Shown here piece by piece: positions 11,796 through 23,224 of a stretch of 64,000 bases of DNA (positions are counted from its first letter, which is position 1; each line of letters opens with the position of its first letter). Origin of the DNA: Lantana camara (lineage: Eukaryota > Streptophyta > Magnoliopsida > Lamiales > Verbenaceae); contig CM074862.1 in assembly GCA_037501455.1 (NCBI GenBank), positions 63,643,501-63,707,500 of the forward strand, written 5' to 3'. A program made the position numbers and the translations under genes. Under the pieces are notes generated by a model, which was not told the DNA's origin, ran no database searches, and saw only the letters and a program-made list of their open reading frames with translations.

Positions 11796-13597
11796 TGTAG
11801 CACCCCACACGGTGGGTCACCACATCCCCTGCACTAAAGCCCAATCCACATACGAAATGGAAAGTCCGTACATGAACCAAGTAGTGGCGAACGAGAGACT
11901 GACAGACACACACCTAACCTAGGCGGGACGTAGACCCTGACTTCAAAAGCAAATCAACAAAAGCAAGTGTACATGTGGAAACAAAGCATACATCTAAGAT
12001 AATTCATACAACACAAATGAAAGGTTCAACTAGCATAGATACCTAATCCCGAATACGACATAAATCATAAAGCAAAGGGTTCAATCTATCCCTAGAAGCC
12101 TGTCCTGAAATTTAATATGACATACACAAAGCATACATATAATCATTTGAACAAACTTATTCAAATTACAAAATGCGTATGCAAAAGACTCAAACTTAAA
12201 CAAAAGACTTGACAGACTCGAGGGATTCGACTCACGCTGCCTAGCTCAAACTCCAAACCAGACCTACAAACTAAAAACATTGGGGAGAGAGAGGGTCAGT
12301 CAAACTGACTGAGTGAGGGGTTACCCACACACACCTACATATGTATAAGAGCACTACACGTTCAAATCATAATGTTCATGAATCCGGGGATAATTTTTAC
12401 ACACCAAAATATTTTCCCATGATACATACGTATAGGAATTACTTAGCAAAATGAAACAAAACCTAAACGCAAATCCTATTGTACATTTCATATCATAACA
12501 CATCATTTCATAACTTATCTTATCATTTTGAAACATAACCATATTTTTTCTTATTAACAAGTTTATCCCTGTTTCACTAACCTTAACATATCATATATAT
12601 GTATAACTTGGTGGGTACGAGTATCATAATCCATCCTCCTTCCCATAACATATCAATTATATCATACCGAAAATAAGTCATAAACATACATACTTAACAT
12701 ACCTCCTTCTCTCCAATGATGGAAGGGTGTATACCCCCTAACCATCCATTACAGCCGAGGGGAGTGCAAGCACTCAAACCATCCGGACTCCATCCCCCAA
12801 CCAAACCTCCTAGCGGGTTCCCAGTTGATCCAATCATATGGAGACTATGCCCAAGCCTATCACGATGGCCAGCTACTGTCCCGGGCCGCCTGACACAATA
12901 GAATCCGGGGAACAATCATATAGAATAGATCATACCATATCAGAACGTATCAGTCATAACTCGCTACATAACATAGCGTAACATAACTTACATACCATAC
13001 CTTACCTTGCAACAACTATGCTTTACATACCTCTCCGTGTCAAATCCATAACATATCCTTAGCTTGTAGCTCTCAACTCATAACATGGTTTGAAGCATAG
13101 TTTAATGTTGCAAAACATAACAAACCATATCAAACCATAACAAGCGTACATAGGCTTGTACATAGCGTATCATACTTATAGTCTTAGACAAAGTCATAAA
13201 ATACATATCACGCACGTATTTACTTATACTTAGGGCTATAAACAATATGAACTCAAAGCGAGCAAATAAGGTAGGATCATAACTATAATCCTAACCTCAC
13301 CTTACACCCATAAATCCGAGAACAAGCCGATTGATCCCTCCCGGAATCAACTCGGCTAACGAAACACCACCCCGGGTGAACATGAACAAACTGAACATAA
13401 ATGCAAAACATAGATTTGATAATAAACCACATAGACGCACGACCAATGCATGAACATGCATAAGACATAGCTTATATGACACATGGTCCCAAATTATACA
13501 ATTTACACGTAATTGAAACGCATGCCTTCATTTCATAACAATTAAGGTAATGCATCGCGTATAACAATCATAAATCACATTGGGAACATGCTCGGGG
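11796..13597 (-). mobile_element. Gypsy LTR-7 fragment (3' half), interrupted by CACTA
   Basis: Begins TGTAGCACCCC and carries the conserved 3' block (CACCACATCCCCTGCA, ACGAAATGGAAAGTCCG). The pair CTAGGCGGG (about 11915) and CTGCCTAGC (about 12238) is present, with the sense-strand 3' splice site TTTTTAGTTTGTAG beside the latter. It stops at 13597 where a CACTA terminus begins; the promoter half is not found, so it was lost. Confidence 0.75.
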
Positions 13598-13853
13598 CAC
13601 TACTAGAAAAATGGCGTATTGTGATGCCCTATTATGACGTTTTTTAAAAGGCGTCACAATAGACCACCTGTTGTGACACTTTTTTTAAATTCGTCTTATT
13701 AGATATAATTTATTTTATTTATTAAATTATTTATTTACTAAACTAATGATAATATGACGTTTTTATGTGAGGCGTCACAGTATAATAGACTTATTATGAC
13801 ATTTTTATTAAAGTATCTCAATATAAAATGACACTTAAAAGTGATGTCACAAT
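13598..13853. mobile_element. CACTA (En/Spm) transposon terminus
   Basis: Starts with CACTACTAGAAAAATGGC, a typical plant CACTA terminal inverted repeat. The following 250 bases hold many copies of TGACGTTTT or TGACACTTTT and its complement, several pairing as short hairpins (TGACG with CGTCA), the usual subterminal transposase-binding array. No transposase gene or opposite terminus is present; the right side is cut by LTR-8. The three bases before the terminus (GGG) could be one copy of the 3-bp target duplication. Confidence 0.8.
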
Positions 13854-14053
13854 TGTAGCACCCCGCACGTGAGGCACCACATCCCCCGCACTATGGTCCA
13901 ACCCGAGCAACGAAATGGAGAGTCCGCACTCGGATCAAACTGTAGCGAACGGGAGACAAACAAAACAAACACCTAAGCTAGGCGGAACGTAGACCCTGTC
14001 AAGCAAAATCAACCAACCAAGCAGAGCACAGCGGAAGACTAAATATCTAGCAC
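13854..14053 (-). mobile_element. Gypsy LTR-8 fragment (3' terminal 200 bases)
   Basis: Begins TGTAGCACCCCGCACG and shows the conserved 3' block CACCACATCCCCCGCA, ACGAAATGGAGAGTCCG and GCTAGGCGGAACG. It changes into Copia LTR sequence at about 14047-14055. It probably inserted into the CACTA element and was then truncated at the Copia junction. Confidence 0.7.
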
Positions 14054-14834
14054 AAGCGTGTGGCTCACGTGAGTGGCAAGTGTCCTTGGGACACGTGTCT
14101 CACACGTGTGTAAATATATGTGTACATTTATTTATGTGTTAAATAATTAATGTGATTAATTATTTAATAGACTTTGGTTTAATTATGAATTAAAAAGAAA
14201 GTCTTATTTTGAAGAAATTAATTAATTGTGAATTAATTAATTAGATAAAATAAGTTATTTATTTATTAATAAATAAAGTATAATATCCAAAAGTGTTTTG
14301 GATATTTTAGCTCTCTTAAAAGTTGATTTGAATTAGAATTCAAATTCAAAGTTTGGAATTACTTGGTAATCAAGTAATTAGATAGATGGACCAAATCCTT
14401 GCCCCAAAATGACTAGGGTTCGGCGTCCCCCTCCCTTTCCTATATATAGGGGAGCTCATGCTCCCCTTAGAGAGTGATTGAATTCTTTTGGTTCATATGT
14501 TGAACACCATCCTTTCTCCAAGATAAAATAAACCCTAGGTTAAGCCTAAACACTAACTAGAGAACTAGCATCCTCACTAGTTAGATTGTAGTCAAGTTGG
14601 TGGACTATCTCTAGAGAGCTTCAAGTTAGAAGTTTTAAAGATTCGAGCTTTACCAGGGAGAGGGGATTAAGCCACGAGAAGAGCGTTCTTGGGTCGCTTG
14701 AAACGCTTCAAGAAAGATTATTGAAAAGTAAGTTTCTAATCTCTACGAATTTGGATTCACGATTGCGAGTCCAAGATCCTTTTGTTGGAATATTTTTTAA
14801 ATTTTCGCTGCTTTCTAATTCCAATTTTCCAACA
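14054..14834 (+). mobile_element. Copia 5' LTR, 5'-truncated
   Basis: Ends TTTTCCAACA directly before the PBS. Its sequence is collinear with the reverse complement of the solo LTR at 51782-53719 (shared ACACGTGT cluster, TATA box, leader text). The left edge falls inside the ACGTG cluster, so more than 1 kb of U3 is missing. Confidence 0.85.
14441..14466 (+). promoter_or_regulatory. Copia TATA box with adjacent palindrome
   Basis: TATATATA at 14441-14448 is followed at once by GGGGAGCTCATGCTCCCC (14449-14466), a near-perfect inverted repeat. The solo LTR carries the same arrangement with a perfect palindrome. The transcription start should lie at or just after the palindrome. Confidence 0.65.
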
Positions 14835-14836
14835 AA

Positions 14837-14845
14837 TGGTATCAG
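14837..14845 (+). other. Copia primer binding site, tRNA-Met
   Basis: TGGTATCAG two bases after the LTR end; the match to initiator tRNA-Met weakens after CAG (TACC instead of AGC). Confidence 0.75.
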
Positions 14846-14849
14846 TACC

Positions 14850-16976
14850 ACCTCGTTAATCGTGTTTCTAATTCGTCTCTATTTTTTCTGAATTTGGTAG
14901 AAATTCTTAGGCTTAGATGCGAATTAGGTATTCATGAGTTCTTTTAGAAAGCCTGAATTACGAAACTATAACTTTTCTTAAATTTCTGAAACTGTTTTCT
15001 TAAATTGTGTTTTTGAAAATCGTTTTGATTGAAATCTATTTAAATCATATTTTTCTTTTTTTTTTTGGATTGAACCGGGTTTTGGAGAAACCCAAAATAC
15101 GAAACGGAACACGAAAAGGACGAGCCTAGGCGTGCTAGCACATCGCACGCCCAGGCCTCGTCGTCGCTGCCCAGCCATCCCGCATCCGCATGGGAGGCTG
15201 CCCGCTCGCCTGTCCCGCAACCGCGTTGGACAGCTACCCGCACCGTCCCGCAACAGAGCGGGACGCCAAGGCCAAGACCGGCTGCCCGTTCGTGTTTCTT
15301 GTTTTCGGTCCTTAAAAATCCCAATTTAATTTAATTTTAATTTTATCTTTTGAAATCAGTTTTATTAAAATAAAATTAATTTTAAAATTTTGATTAAATT
15401 GGGATTTTGAGAAATTAAAATCGATTTAAATTTTGGAAAAATTGCAAGTTTTATTTTATGAAAATATTGAAAGAATAAAATTATTAATTTTCAGAAATTA
15501 ATTGGAATATTATTAGTTTATAGTTTTTTTTTTTTTTTTTTTTGGGTTTTATAGAAAAGGCTCTTGAACAAGAATTGCATCCAAGTCTTGTTTTAAACTA
15601 TTAGAGCTTAAAGCGGGAATTTTAATTTATTGGCTAAATTTAAATTCTCGCAAGTTGCATGTTAGGTTATCATGGGTTTAGACTTATGTATGGCTTTAAT
15701 TTATGCACATGGATGGTTTAAATTGGGGTTGGAGCCCTATAGTTGCGTTTTTCCATTGAGGTTGGAGCCTCACTTATGTGCGTACTGTTATGTGATTTAT
15801 TACGTGGCTTTCCATATTACTGTTTTGAGGCCAGGGTATGCCCCGTGTATTTGTCTAAGGCCAATATGAAGATTGAGCCTTATTACTTTTCAGTACTTTT
15901 TCTTTTTTTAAGAGTAGAATAGGTGGTGAGGTTTTATTTTAATTTTGGAGACAATGCACCCATGGAGTAAGATGGACCACATTCAAGTAACAAGGAGGCC
16001 ATAAGTGAAGACCCCTCAAAATGTTAGGGAGGGGAATCTCAATTGAAAATGTAATAGAGATAGGGCTCGTATTTTGTTACAGCTTTCCCTTAAGTGATTT
16101 AAACTGTTTATGTGGCATGTATGTTAGAACTTGTGATTGTGGAGTGGCTCCCACATATCACGCATAAGATAGGTAGAACCCATGATCATCACATGTTAGT
16201 ATCATGCTAGGACATGTTACCTGCTAAGTGCTTGTGTGAAATGCATTTAAGTTGTACTTGCATTAATCAAGACTAATTAAAATTGGATAACATATATGTT
16301 GGTGAGGTCGAACCGGACAACTCTCCGGTTGATTCGAAAATTCCCATTAAATATTAAGCTAATTTCGAACAATAGGTGTTTTCGAGATGCAAATTTTGAA
16401 TTAAATTCCTAGCATTCCATCAATAGGTTTTAAGTGTAGTAAGTGAAGCTAGTTATTGTCCGCAAGTCATGGGATAGCTAGTAGAATTTATTAGTTCTTA
16501 GTTACCTAATTGATCATTTTAAATGATCAATATTTCGTGGTCAATTTTGGCAAGGCTGATGTCCGCGAGTCGTGGGTCGTTCGAACTAAGTTTTGATCAT
16601 GATCTTATGATTGATGGGTCTAGCTTAACGCCTAAGTAAATATGGATGTCGCACGAGTCGTGGGTCCATATTGAAAGATAGATGATGCAAAAACAATTAC
16701 TAAGAGTTCTAAAGGTGTTAGAATTGGTAAGTTGTACCTACCTAGGGCTTTACTTAGAATGTCCGCGAGTCGTGGGTTCGAGGTGAAATGCCTAGGATCT
16801 TAGTACCCATTGGTGTTCCTCTTAGATCTTTGAGAATTATAGATCTTTGAAAAACAGTGGGAGCTGCATTAGATTAAAGACCTTATCTTTTGTATATCGT
16901 TATAATTCAGCATGCTCACTATTTCTCTGTTTTACCATTTAGATCGTAAATTCTGTGATTCTCTACGTGTTTTGGA
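14850..16976 (+). other. Copia untranslated leader (2.1 kb, no gene)
   Basis: Sequence between PBS and gag. It holds a GC-rich block at about 15125-15295 with repeated GCTGCCCG and CCCGCAAC words, strongly unlike its A+T-rich surroundings; a poly-T run at about 15523-15543; and four copies of a GTCCGCGAGTCGTGGGT motif at 16458-16777. Short open frames here show no known domain. Confidence 0.7.
16458..16777 (+). repeat. Four spaced copies of GTCCGCGAGTCGTGGGT
   Basis: Copies start at 16458 (two mismatches), 16561, 16648 (one inserted base and one or two changes) and 16761, spaced 87-113 bases apart. They end 200 bases before the gag start. The bases between copies are not obviously repeated, so this is a dispersed motif rather than a tandem array. 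Confidence 0.8.
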
Positions 16977-17675
16977 ATGGCAACCAAAAACCCTCTTGTA
17001 TCGATCCTCGAGTCAAACAAGTTGACTGGTCCCAACTATTCTGATTGGCTGAGGAATCTAAAAATCATTTTAGATTCTGAGAAGAGAACATATGTTCTCT
17101 TCGAAGGGGAGCCTAGTCCCGAAGGGGAAGCTCCCACTCGGGCCGAGCGGGACGCGATCCAGAAGTGGAAGGATGATAATATCCAAGCCCGTTGCCTTAT
17201 GTTGGCTAACATGTCTCCGGACTTGCAAAGGCAACATGAGGCCATGAAATTTACTTAGGAGATTTACGACCACTTAGAGCAACTTTACCGCCCTCATGAA
17301 CGTGTTACAAGGTATAACACTTCAAAGGAATTGTTCCACTTGAGAATGAGGGAAGGTTCAAGTGTCCATGAATATGGACTCAAGTTTCTCGCCCTTACTG
17401 AGAAACTTGCTTCCATGGACATGCCACTGAAAGATGAGCTTTCAGTGGACTTGTTGCTAGCCTCGCTCCCACCATCATTCAACCCATTTGTCCTTAACTT
17501 CAATATGAATCATGCTGGTGCTACTGTAGCTGAGCTGATTAGTCAGCTTGTGACTGCTGACAGCACGATCAAGAAGGACAATAAGGTTTTGATAGTGAAT
17601 GCTCCATCTTCCTCTTCTGGGCCATCTAAAGGTAAGGGCAAGAAAGCCCAAAAGAAGAAGTATCTTTCTCGTTGA
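16977..17675 (+). pseudogene. Copia gag (capsid), one nonsense codon
   Basis: The ATG at 16977 opens MATKNPLVSILESNKLTGPN, the usual start of plant Copia Gag, followed by the UBN2-type gag domain (NYSDWLRNLKIIL, then WKDDNIQARCLMLANMSPDL). An in-frame TAG at 17256-17258 interrupts it; the same frame continues with EIYDHLEQLY, LRMREGSSVHEYGLKFLALTEKL and a C-terminal lysine-rich tail (KGKGKKAQKKK). It ends at a TGA after residues YLSR, just before the zinc knuckle, which lies in another frame. The protein would form the virus-like particle; this copy cannot make it. Confidence 0.88.
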
Positions 17676-17694
17676 AGCCCAAAAGTAAAAGGTA

Positions 17695-18306
17695 TGTGGC
17701 AAAGCGGGACATTGGAGGAGAAACTGCCCAGAGTACAAGGCTACTCTAAAGAAAGGTATCTTTCTCGTTGAAGTAAATCCTTCTATTAATTCTAGTTCTT
17801 GGGTACTTGATACCGGTTGTGGAACTCATATCTGTAATGATGTACAGATGCTAAGTGAAGTCCAACAACTCAAAGAAGGAGAATGTGTCTTGAAGATCGG
17901 CGATGGCTCAAATGTTCAAGCTCGAGCTTTAGGCACAATTAGATTAGATTTGGGTAGTTTTGAGTTAGTTTTAAACAAAGTCCTTTATGTACCGAGCATT
18001 ATTCGTAATATAATTTCAGTTCCAATTTTAGATTGTGAAGGTTATGAAACTTATATTAAGAATGGTAAATACTTTATCAAACGGAACAACTCTTCCGTTC
18101 ACATCGGTACTCTAAGTAATGGACTTTATCTAACTCAAAATATCAATATTATGAATATACAACGAGAAACTAAACATAAGAGAGATGACAAAGTTTCAGC
18201 TCCCTTATGGCACGCTAGATTAGGACACATTTCCAAGAATAGAATTAGCAAGATAAACACTTTAGGATCATTCTCTGAAAATGATCTCAAAGTGTTAACT
18301 TCTTGA
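17695..18306 (+). pseudogene. Copia zinc knuckle, protease and GAG-pre-integrase
   Basis: Frame is +1 relative to gag. It opens with the last part of a CCHC knuckle (CGKAGHWRRNC; the first cysteine is not visible in this frame), then GIFLVEVN and the aspartic protease active site WVLDTGCGTHIC with DTG at 17809-17817. The GAG-pre-integrase segment PLWHARLGHISKNRI follows near 18200. A TGA at 18304-18306 ends the frame just before ESCLKGKM, where family members continue. Protease would mature the Gag-Pol polyprotein; DTG is intact. Confidence 0.87.
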
Positions 18307-19319
18307 GAATCCTGTCTCAAAGGAAAAATGTCCAAAGTTTCTTTTAAAGGAACTGTGGAACGTGCCACTAAGGTCTTGGATTTGATCCATACTGATGTTT
18401 ATGGACCGCTTAGTATAAGCATAAGAAACAATCATCAGTATTTTATAACCTTTACTGATGACTTTAGTCGGTATGGTTATGTATACTTAATGAAGTATAA
18501 ATCTGAAGCTTCTGAGAAATTCTTAGAATTTCAAAAGGAGGTTGAGAACCAAACTGGTCACAAGATCAAAGCACTTCGATCTGATCGAGAAGGCGAGTAT
18601 CTTAGTGAAGAATTCCTTAATCATCTCAAAGATAATGGGATTATCTCTCAGTGGACACCTCCGGGAACTCCTCAACTCAATGGAGTTTCTGAGAGAAGGA
18701 ATCGAATCCTACTCAATATGGTTCATTCCATGATGAGTTTCATGACTTACCACCTTCTTTCTGGGGTTATGCCCTAGAAAATACAGCAAAGATTTTGAAT
18801 CTAGTTCCCTTTAAGTCAGTCCCTAAAACGCCCTATGAAATGTGGCATGGTAAAATCCCTAGTTATTCTTACTTAAGAATTTGGGGTTGTCTTGCTTACG
18901 TGAAGAGGACAGTGGGAGATAAGTTAGAATCTCGTTCTAACTTATGCTACTTTGTAGGTTATCCTAAGGAATCCATAGGATACTACTTCTATGACCAATC
19001 TGAGCAAAAGGTGTTTGTTTCCATAAATGCCACTTTTTTGGAGGAACCGTTCCTTAAAGAAAAGAAAGGCAAGATCATAGAATTAGAGGAAGTACAAAGT
19101 GACCCCACGCCACCCACTGAAGAAACGTCCCCTTCTGACCAACCACAACCAATCACAAATTTTGATACACATGCAAATCCTCCTCTAAGGCGTTCTGAAC
19201 GCACTCCTAGACAGCCGGAGAGATGGTATGGATTCTTCCATGAAATATCTCAAAAGGATAATGATCCTTTAACATATGAGGAGGCACTTTCAGATTCTGA
19301 CTCTGAACAGTGGATATAA
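18307..19319 (+). pseudogene. Copia integrase core and linker, frameshifted
   Basis: Retroviral-type integrase core: LDLIHTDVYGPLS (first Asp), FITFTDDFSRYGYVYLM, LRSDREGEYLS (second Asp; usual SDRGGEY, so Gly is Glu here) and GVSERRNRILLNMVH (catalytic Glu). The frame is lost near 18745: homology continues as FWGYALENTAKILN in another frame across the TAG at 18775, then from 18795 NLVPFKSVPKTPYEMWHGK and the linker with RRSERTPRQPERW. A TAA at 19317 separates it from RT (WI|AMKSEMDSM). It would insert element cDNA into host DNA. Confidence 0.87.
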
Positions 19320-20210
19320 GCTATGAAATCCGAAATGGATTCCATGAACTCCAACCAAGTTTGGACCTTGGTAGATTTGCCTGATGTGGTCAAACCCATA
19401 GGTTGCAAATGGATCTTTAAGAGAAAGCTTGGAGTTGATGGAAGCATTGCAGGTTACAAAGCAAGACTGGTTGCAAAAGGATTCACTCAAAGGCCCGGCG
19501 TGGACTTTGATGAAACCTTTTCACCAACTGCAATGCAAAAGTCTATTCGGATCATGCTTGCCATTGCTGCGTATTATGACTATGAGATATGGCAAATGGA
19601 TGTGAAAACTGCCTTTCTCAATGGTGACATTGATAAAGACATTTATATGGAGCAACCCATAGGTTTCACATTCAGTGGGAGTGAGCAAAAGGTTTGCAAA
19701 CTCCAAAAATCAATCTATGGATTGAAACAGGCTTCTAGGAATTGGAACATTCGATTTGATGAATCAGTCAAAGCGTTTGGCTTCATTCAAATTTCGAATG
19801 AATCATGTGTGTATAGAAAGGAATTGGAGACCTCAGTGAAATTCTTAGTACTTTACATTGATGACATCCTTCTTATTGGGAATTCAAAGGATAACATGAA
19901 AGTGACTAAGTTATGGTTATCGAACCAATTCGAGATGAAAGATCTTGGTGATGCATCCTATATCCTTGGAATTAAAATCTATCGAGATAGATCTAGAAGG
20001 TTAATAGGACTATCACAGTCGATGTACATTGACAAAGTATTGAAGAGATTCAATATGGAGTCAGGTAAGGTTAAGAACTTTCCTATGAGTGTAGGAACAT
20101 GCCTTTCTAAGAAGATGTGTCCTAAGACTAACCTTGAGAAGGAAAGAATGACTCATACACCTTATACATTAGCAATAGGTAGCATAATGTATGCAATGTT
20201 ATATACTTGA
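19320..20210 (+). pseudogene. Copia reverse transcriptase (RVT_2)
   Basis: Nearly complete RT: QVWTLVDLPDVVKPIGCKWI, YKARLVAKGFTQ, VDFDETFSPTA, QMDVKTAFLNGD (first catalytic Asp), YGLKQASRNWN, and the active site LYIDDIL with YIDD at 19854-19865. It then runs through FEMKDLGDASYILGIKI. It stops at TGA 20208-20210, where CGA would continue RPDVAYAL, consistent with a C-to-T change at a CpG. Catalytic residues are intact. Confidence 0.9.
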
Positions 20211-20807
20211 CCGGATGTGGCTTATGCACTTAGTGTAACAAGTCATTTCCAATCTGACCCTGGAGATGGTCGCTGGGCTGTCGTGAAGAATATTCTTAAG
20301 TACTTGAAAAGTACTAAAGATTTATTCTTAGTTTATAGAGGTCAAAATGATCTTACTGTCGAAGGATACTGCGATGCAAGCTTTGCATCTGACTTAGATG
20401 GTTTTAAGTCAATGTCAGGATACATTTACGGCCTAAACGGCGGAGTATTGAGTTGGAAGAGTTCCAAGCAAACGACCACTGCAGATTCGACCACTGAGGC
20501 CGAATACTTAGCTGAAAATGACGCAGCTAAGGAAGGTATTTGGATTAGAAACTTCATTCAAGAGTTAAATGTTGTTCCTAGCATGAAAGACCCCATTATT
20601 GTATTTTGTGACAACACTGGGGCAGTTGCTCAAGCGAGAGAACCAAGATCTCACCAACGGACCAAGCACATTATGAGAAAGTAGCACCTAATCCGTGATA
20701 TTATCAAAAGAGGAGATGTGCAAATTGAGAGGGTCGCATCAGCAGAGAACGTGGCAGATCCACTTACTAAACCCCTTAGTCGAGAAGCTTTCCAAGGTCA
20801 TCTTTAG
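20211..20807 (+). pseudogene. Copia RNase H
   Basis: Continues from RT: PDVAYALSVTSHF, then the RNase H domain EGYCDASFASDLDG (Asp), STTEAEYLAENDAAKE (Glu) and FCDNTGAVAQA (Asp), so the acidic residues are present. A TAG at 20682 interrupts RTKHIMRK|HLIRDII, and the frame runs on to NVADPLTKPLSREAF, the usual Copia pol C-terminus, ending at TAG 20805-20807. It would degrade the RNA strand during reverse transcription. Confidence 0.9.
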
Positions 20808-20848
20808 AAGATGGGACTTAGAATAGCTTTAGAATGGCTTTGACGGGC

Positions 20849-20858
20849 AAGTGGGAGA
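20849..20858 (+). other. Copia polypurine tract
   Basis: AAGTGGGAGA directly before the 3' LTR start, the plus-strand primer of the element. Confidence 0.85.
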
Positions 20859-20859
20859 T

Positions 20860-21047
20860 TGTTAGGAATAGTGCCCTAGAAAGCCGATTGTATGTCCGCT
20901 TTTTACTTTTCCTTATTGTAATCACAGACAATCTTTGAATAAAATAACGAATTGAGGCTACACTTCTTTATATGCTCTTGTTTGGTATGCATTTACTTCA
21001 GTTGTGCATGCATGAGAACTCCCCTAATCCTGATGACTTTAGGACTC
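20860..21047 (+). mobile_element. Copia 3' LTR, first 188 bases only
   Basis: Starts TGTTAGGAATAGTGCC. Collinear with the reverse complement of 53530-53719 in the solo LTR until TTTAGGACTC, then switches to LARD internal sequence (CAACCTGAATCAC) also seen at 54724. The two parents overlap by about two bases (TC) at the junction. Confidence 0.88.
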
Positions 21048-21798
21048 AACCTGAATCACTTGAGTTACTTTCTTCTCATACCTTGATTTAGTTCCAACAA
21101 GTTGAAGATCCGAAACTTGCCTACAAATCCGAACCTTAAATTATGAGTGCCCTCAGAACTTCCTTCACCTCTTCCTTAAGTTGAGACAGTCCTCTCACCC
21201 AGGTTGCTCCACTTCTTTTCATAATGAAAGCTCACGTCGCTATCTTGTAAGTCATAGGTATCACTTCCTACCAATTCTCGCCAAGTATCCACCAACTTCC
21301 ATAAACTTGTAAGTTGCTCCCATAATTAATTCTTCCATTCCGGACTTTACACCCGATCCATAACCCAATTAGGGAAGAAGATCCTAGCTATTGAAATTTT
21401 GTAGAAACCCTTGATGCATTCCTCCCAACTTTTAGGCTAAAGAAAGAAGCTTGTGGTAGACTAATGTTGTCACAAAAATTGGCCGTGGTTTGATATCATC
21501 TTCTTAACCTAGAAATCACAACTCATTTCAAAATAAATGCATGAGATTAGTGCATGCTCATGCCACATAAATAACATAAAAAGAATGGATCCGATGCAAC
21601 CAGCAATCATGCAAATCAACAAAATTTTGGAAGAAGCATATTTAACAACATTTTAAATGTCAAGTAGCAATAACAATGCTCATGTTCAATGCGGTGCGCA
21701 CATTAACACATTGTTTCTAAGTCGTTCGACCTATACTTGACACGACATGACACTAGAACTCCGGTTTTGCAACCTACAACTCTGATACCAGTTAAAGA
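21048..21798 (-). mobile_element. LARD-like internal region, 5' part, truncated
   Basis: Closely matches 54724-55478 over its whole length. Read on the - strand it begins with the PBS beside LTR-A and the conserved post-PBS text GCAAAACCGG. No gag or pol motif is visible. It belongs to a second copy of the internal region lying to the left of LTR-A and cut by the Copia junction. Confidence 0.8.
21780..21790 (-). other. Primer binding site left of LTR-A
   Basis: CTCTGATACCA, i.e. TGGTATCAGAG on the - strand, eight bases from the LTR end at 21799. Confidence 0.88.
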
Positions 21799-23201
21799 TG
21801 TAGCACCCCGTGACGAGAGCACCACATCCCCCGCACTATGAATTCAGTCCACATATGAAACGGCTATGTAGCACCCCAAGCGGTGGGGCACCACACCCCC
21901 GCACTATGACCTGACACGTGTACGAAATGGAAAGTCCGCAAACGCACCAAGCCACAGTGAACGGGTGACAAACGAAAAATCAACCTAAGCTAGGCGGTAC
22001 CTAAACCCTGTACAAGTGCAAATATGCAAAACCTGAATGCGGAAGCGATACAAAATACGAATTCTCAAAAACCTTGATCAGCAATCATAATCCATATATT
22101 TCAATAAGTAAATCTATGTCAAATAAACGGGTTCAACTGGCCCTAGAAACCTGTCCCGATCAAACATATAATCAAAACGGGTTCATCTAAACCGAGCACC
22201 TGTCCTAACCTGTCCCGAAATTCATACATTCGAATCACAATTATAATCCTGTGCAAAACCATATCATAAGTAAGGTTATCATAAATTGAAACAAGGTATA
22301 TAACAGACTCAGACAAACTGACGCATCTTACATAAACAAGGCTCCAAACATAAAACGAAGCAATGTACTTAACAACTTAAACGAACAGATACAGACTCAA
22401 CAAACACTAACAGCTGCCTAGCTCAAACCTGCAAAAACTGAAAAGTGGAAAAGAAGGGGAGGGTCAGTCTCTAGAAGACTGAGCGAGCAGGAGCGATACA
22501 TAGATATAGCAACATGCGCATGCAAGTCATAAATCCCGAGCAAGGTTTTATTTAAGGTTAGTTCCCAAGAGGGCAAGATAATAACTAAGCAATGCTCGGA
22601 TTTTACGACTAATCATATTGAATTCATTAGGTTCATAATTGATACAAAATCAATAAGGCTCGGCGAGTGTGCGTGCATCATCTCTAACCAAACTTCGACT
22701 GTATACGACAAATATCTTTAATACATTGAATACGTGATCATGCAGTATATTATAATACACACAAATCATATAACATAGTCGTTTGGGCAATCCGTGTCCC
22801 GGCCTTCCCGCACGGTGCATAACAATCATAACATACTCATAATCATAAAATAAGTTCCAACCTTCTTCCTCCGGGTGGTGGACGGGTTAGCAAGACCCGA
22901 CCATACATAGGCCAATGGGGTTTCATGACTCCCCCAAGGGCACTCAGCTCCCATTCCCCGCTGAACCTCCTAGCGAGGGCCGGTATCACCCTAAATGTGG
23001 TGGGACTAGTACAAGGGAGCACCGTCGGCCCTTGTCTCCCCGGATAGCCACATGTACTAAGTCCCTGGGCCAGTGAACATATCATACATACATAATCTCG
23101 CCAAAACATTTGATTCATAAGAAACATAACATATTTCATGATTTAATAGAAAAGGGTTTACTCGATCAAAGTTTACTCGACGACTCTACTTTAAAAGTAA
23201 C

Positions 23202-23224
23202 ATATATATATATATATATATATA
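23202..23224. repeat. (TA)n microsatellite
   Basis: Short TA tract inside the 4.1-kb solo LTR. Confidence 0.9.

Larger units (their letters stand above)
14054..21047 (+). mobile_element. Ty1/Copia retrotransposon, both LTRs truncated
   Basis: In order: partial 5' LTR, PBS, 2.1-kb leader, gag, zinc knuckle, protease, integrase, RT, RNase H, purine tract, partial 3' LTR. The domain order integrase before RT marks Copia. The full LTR of this family is about 1.94 kb, judged from the related solo copy at 51782-53719. Here the 5' LTR keeps only its last 0.8 kb and the 3' LTR only its first 188 bases, so no target duplication can be found. The reading frame is broken at least eight times. Clade is uncertain; the long LTR and TGTTAGGAATAGTGCC start would fit the Tork/Angela group. 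Confidence 0.9.

Noticed and set aside
7000..13000. A protein-coding host gene in the left half of the window
   Set aside because: Every stretch examined can be assigned to LTR fragments by their shared end blocks; no exon-like coding similarity was found.
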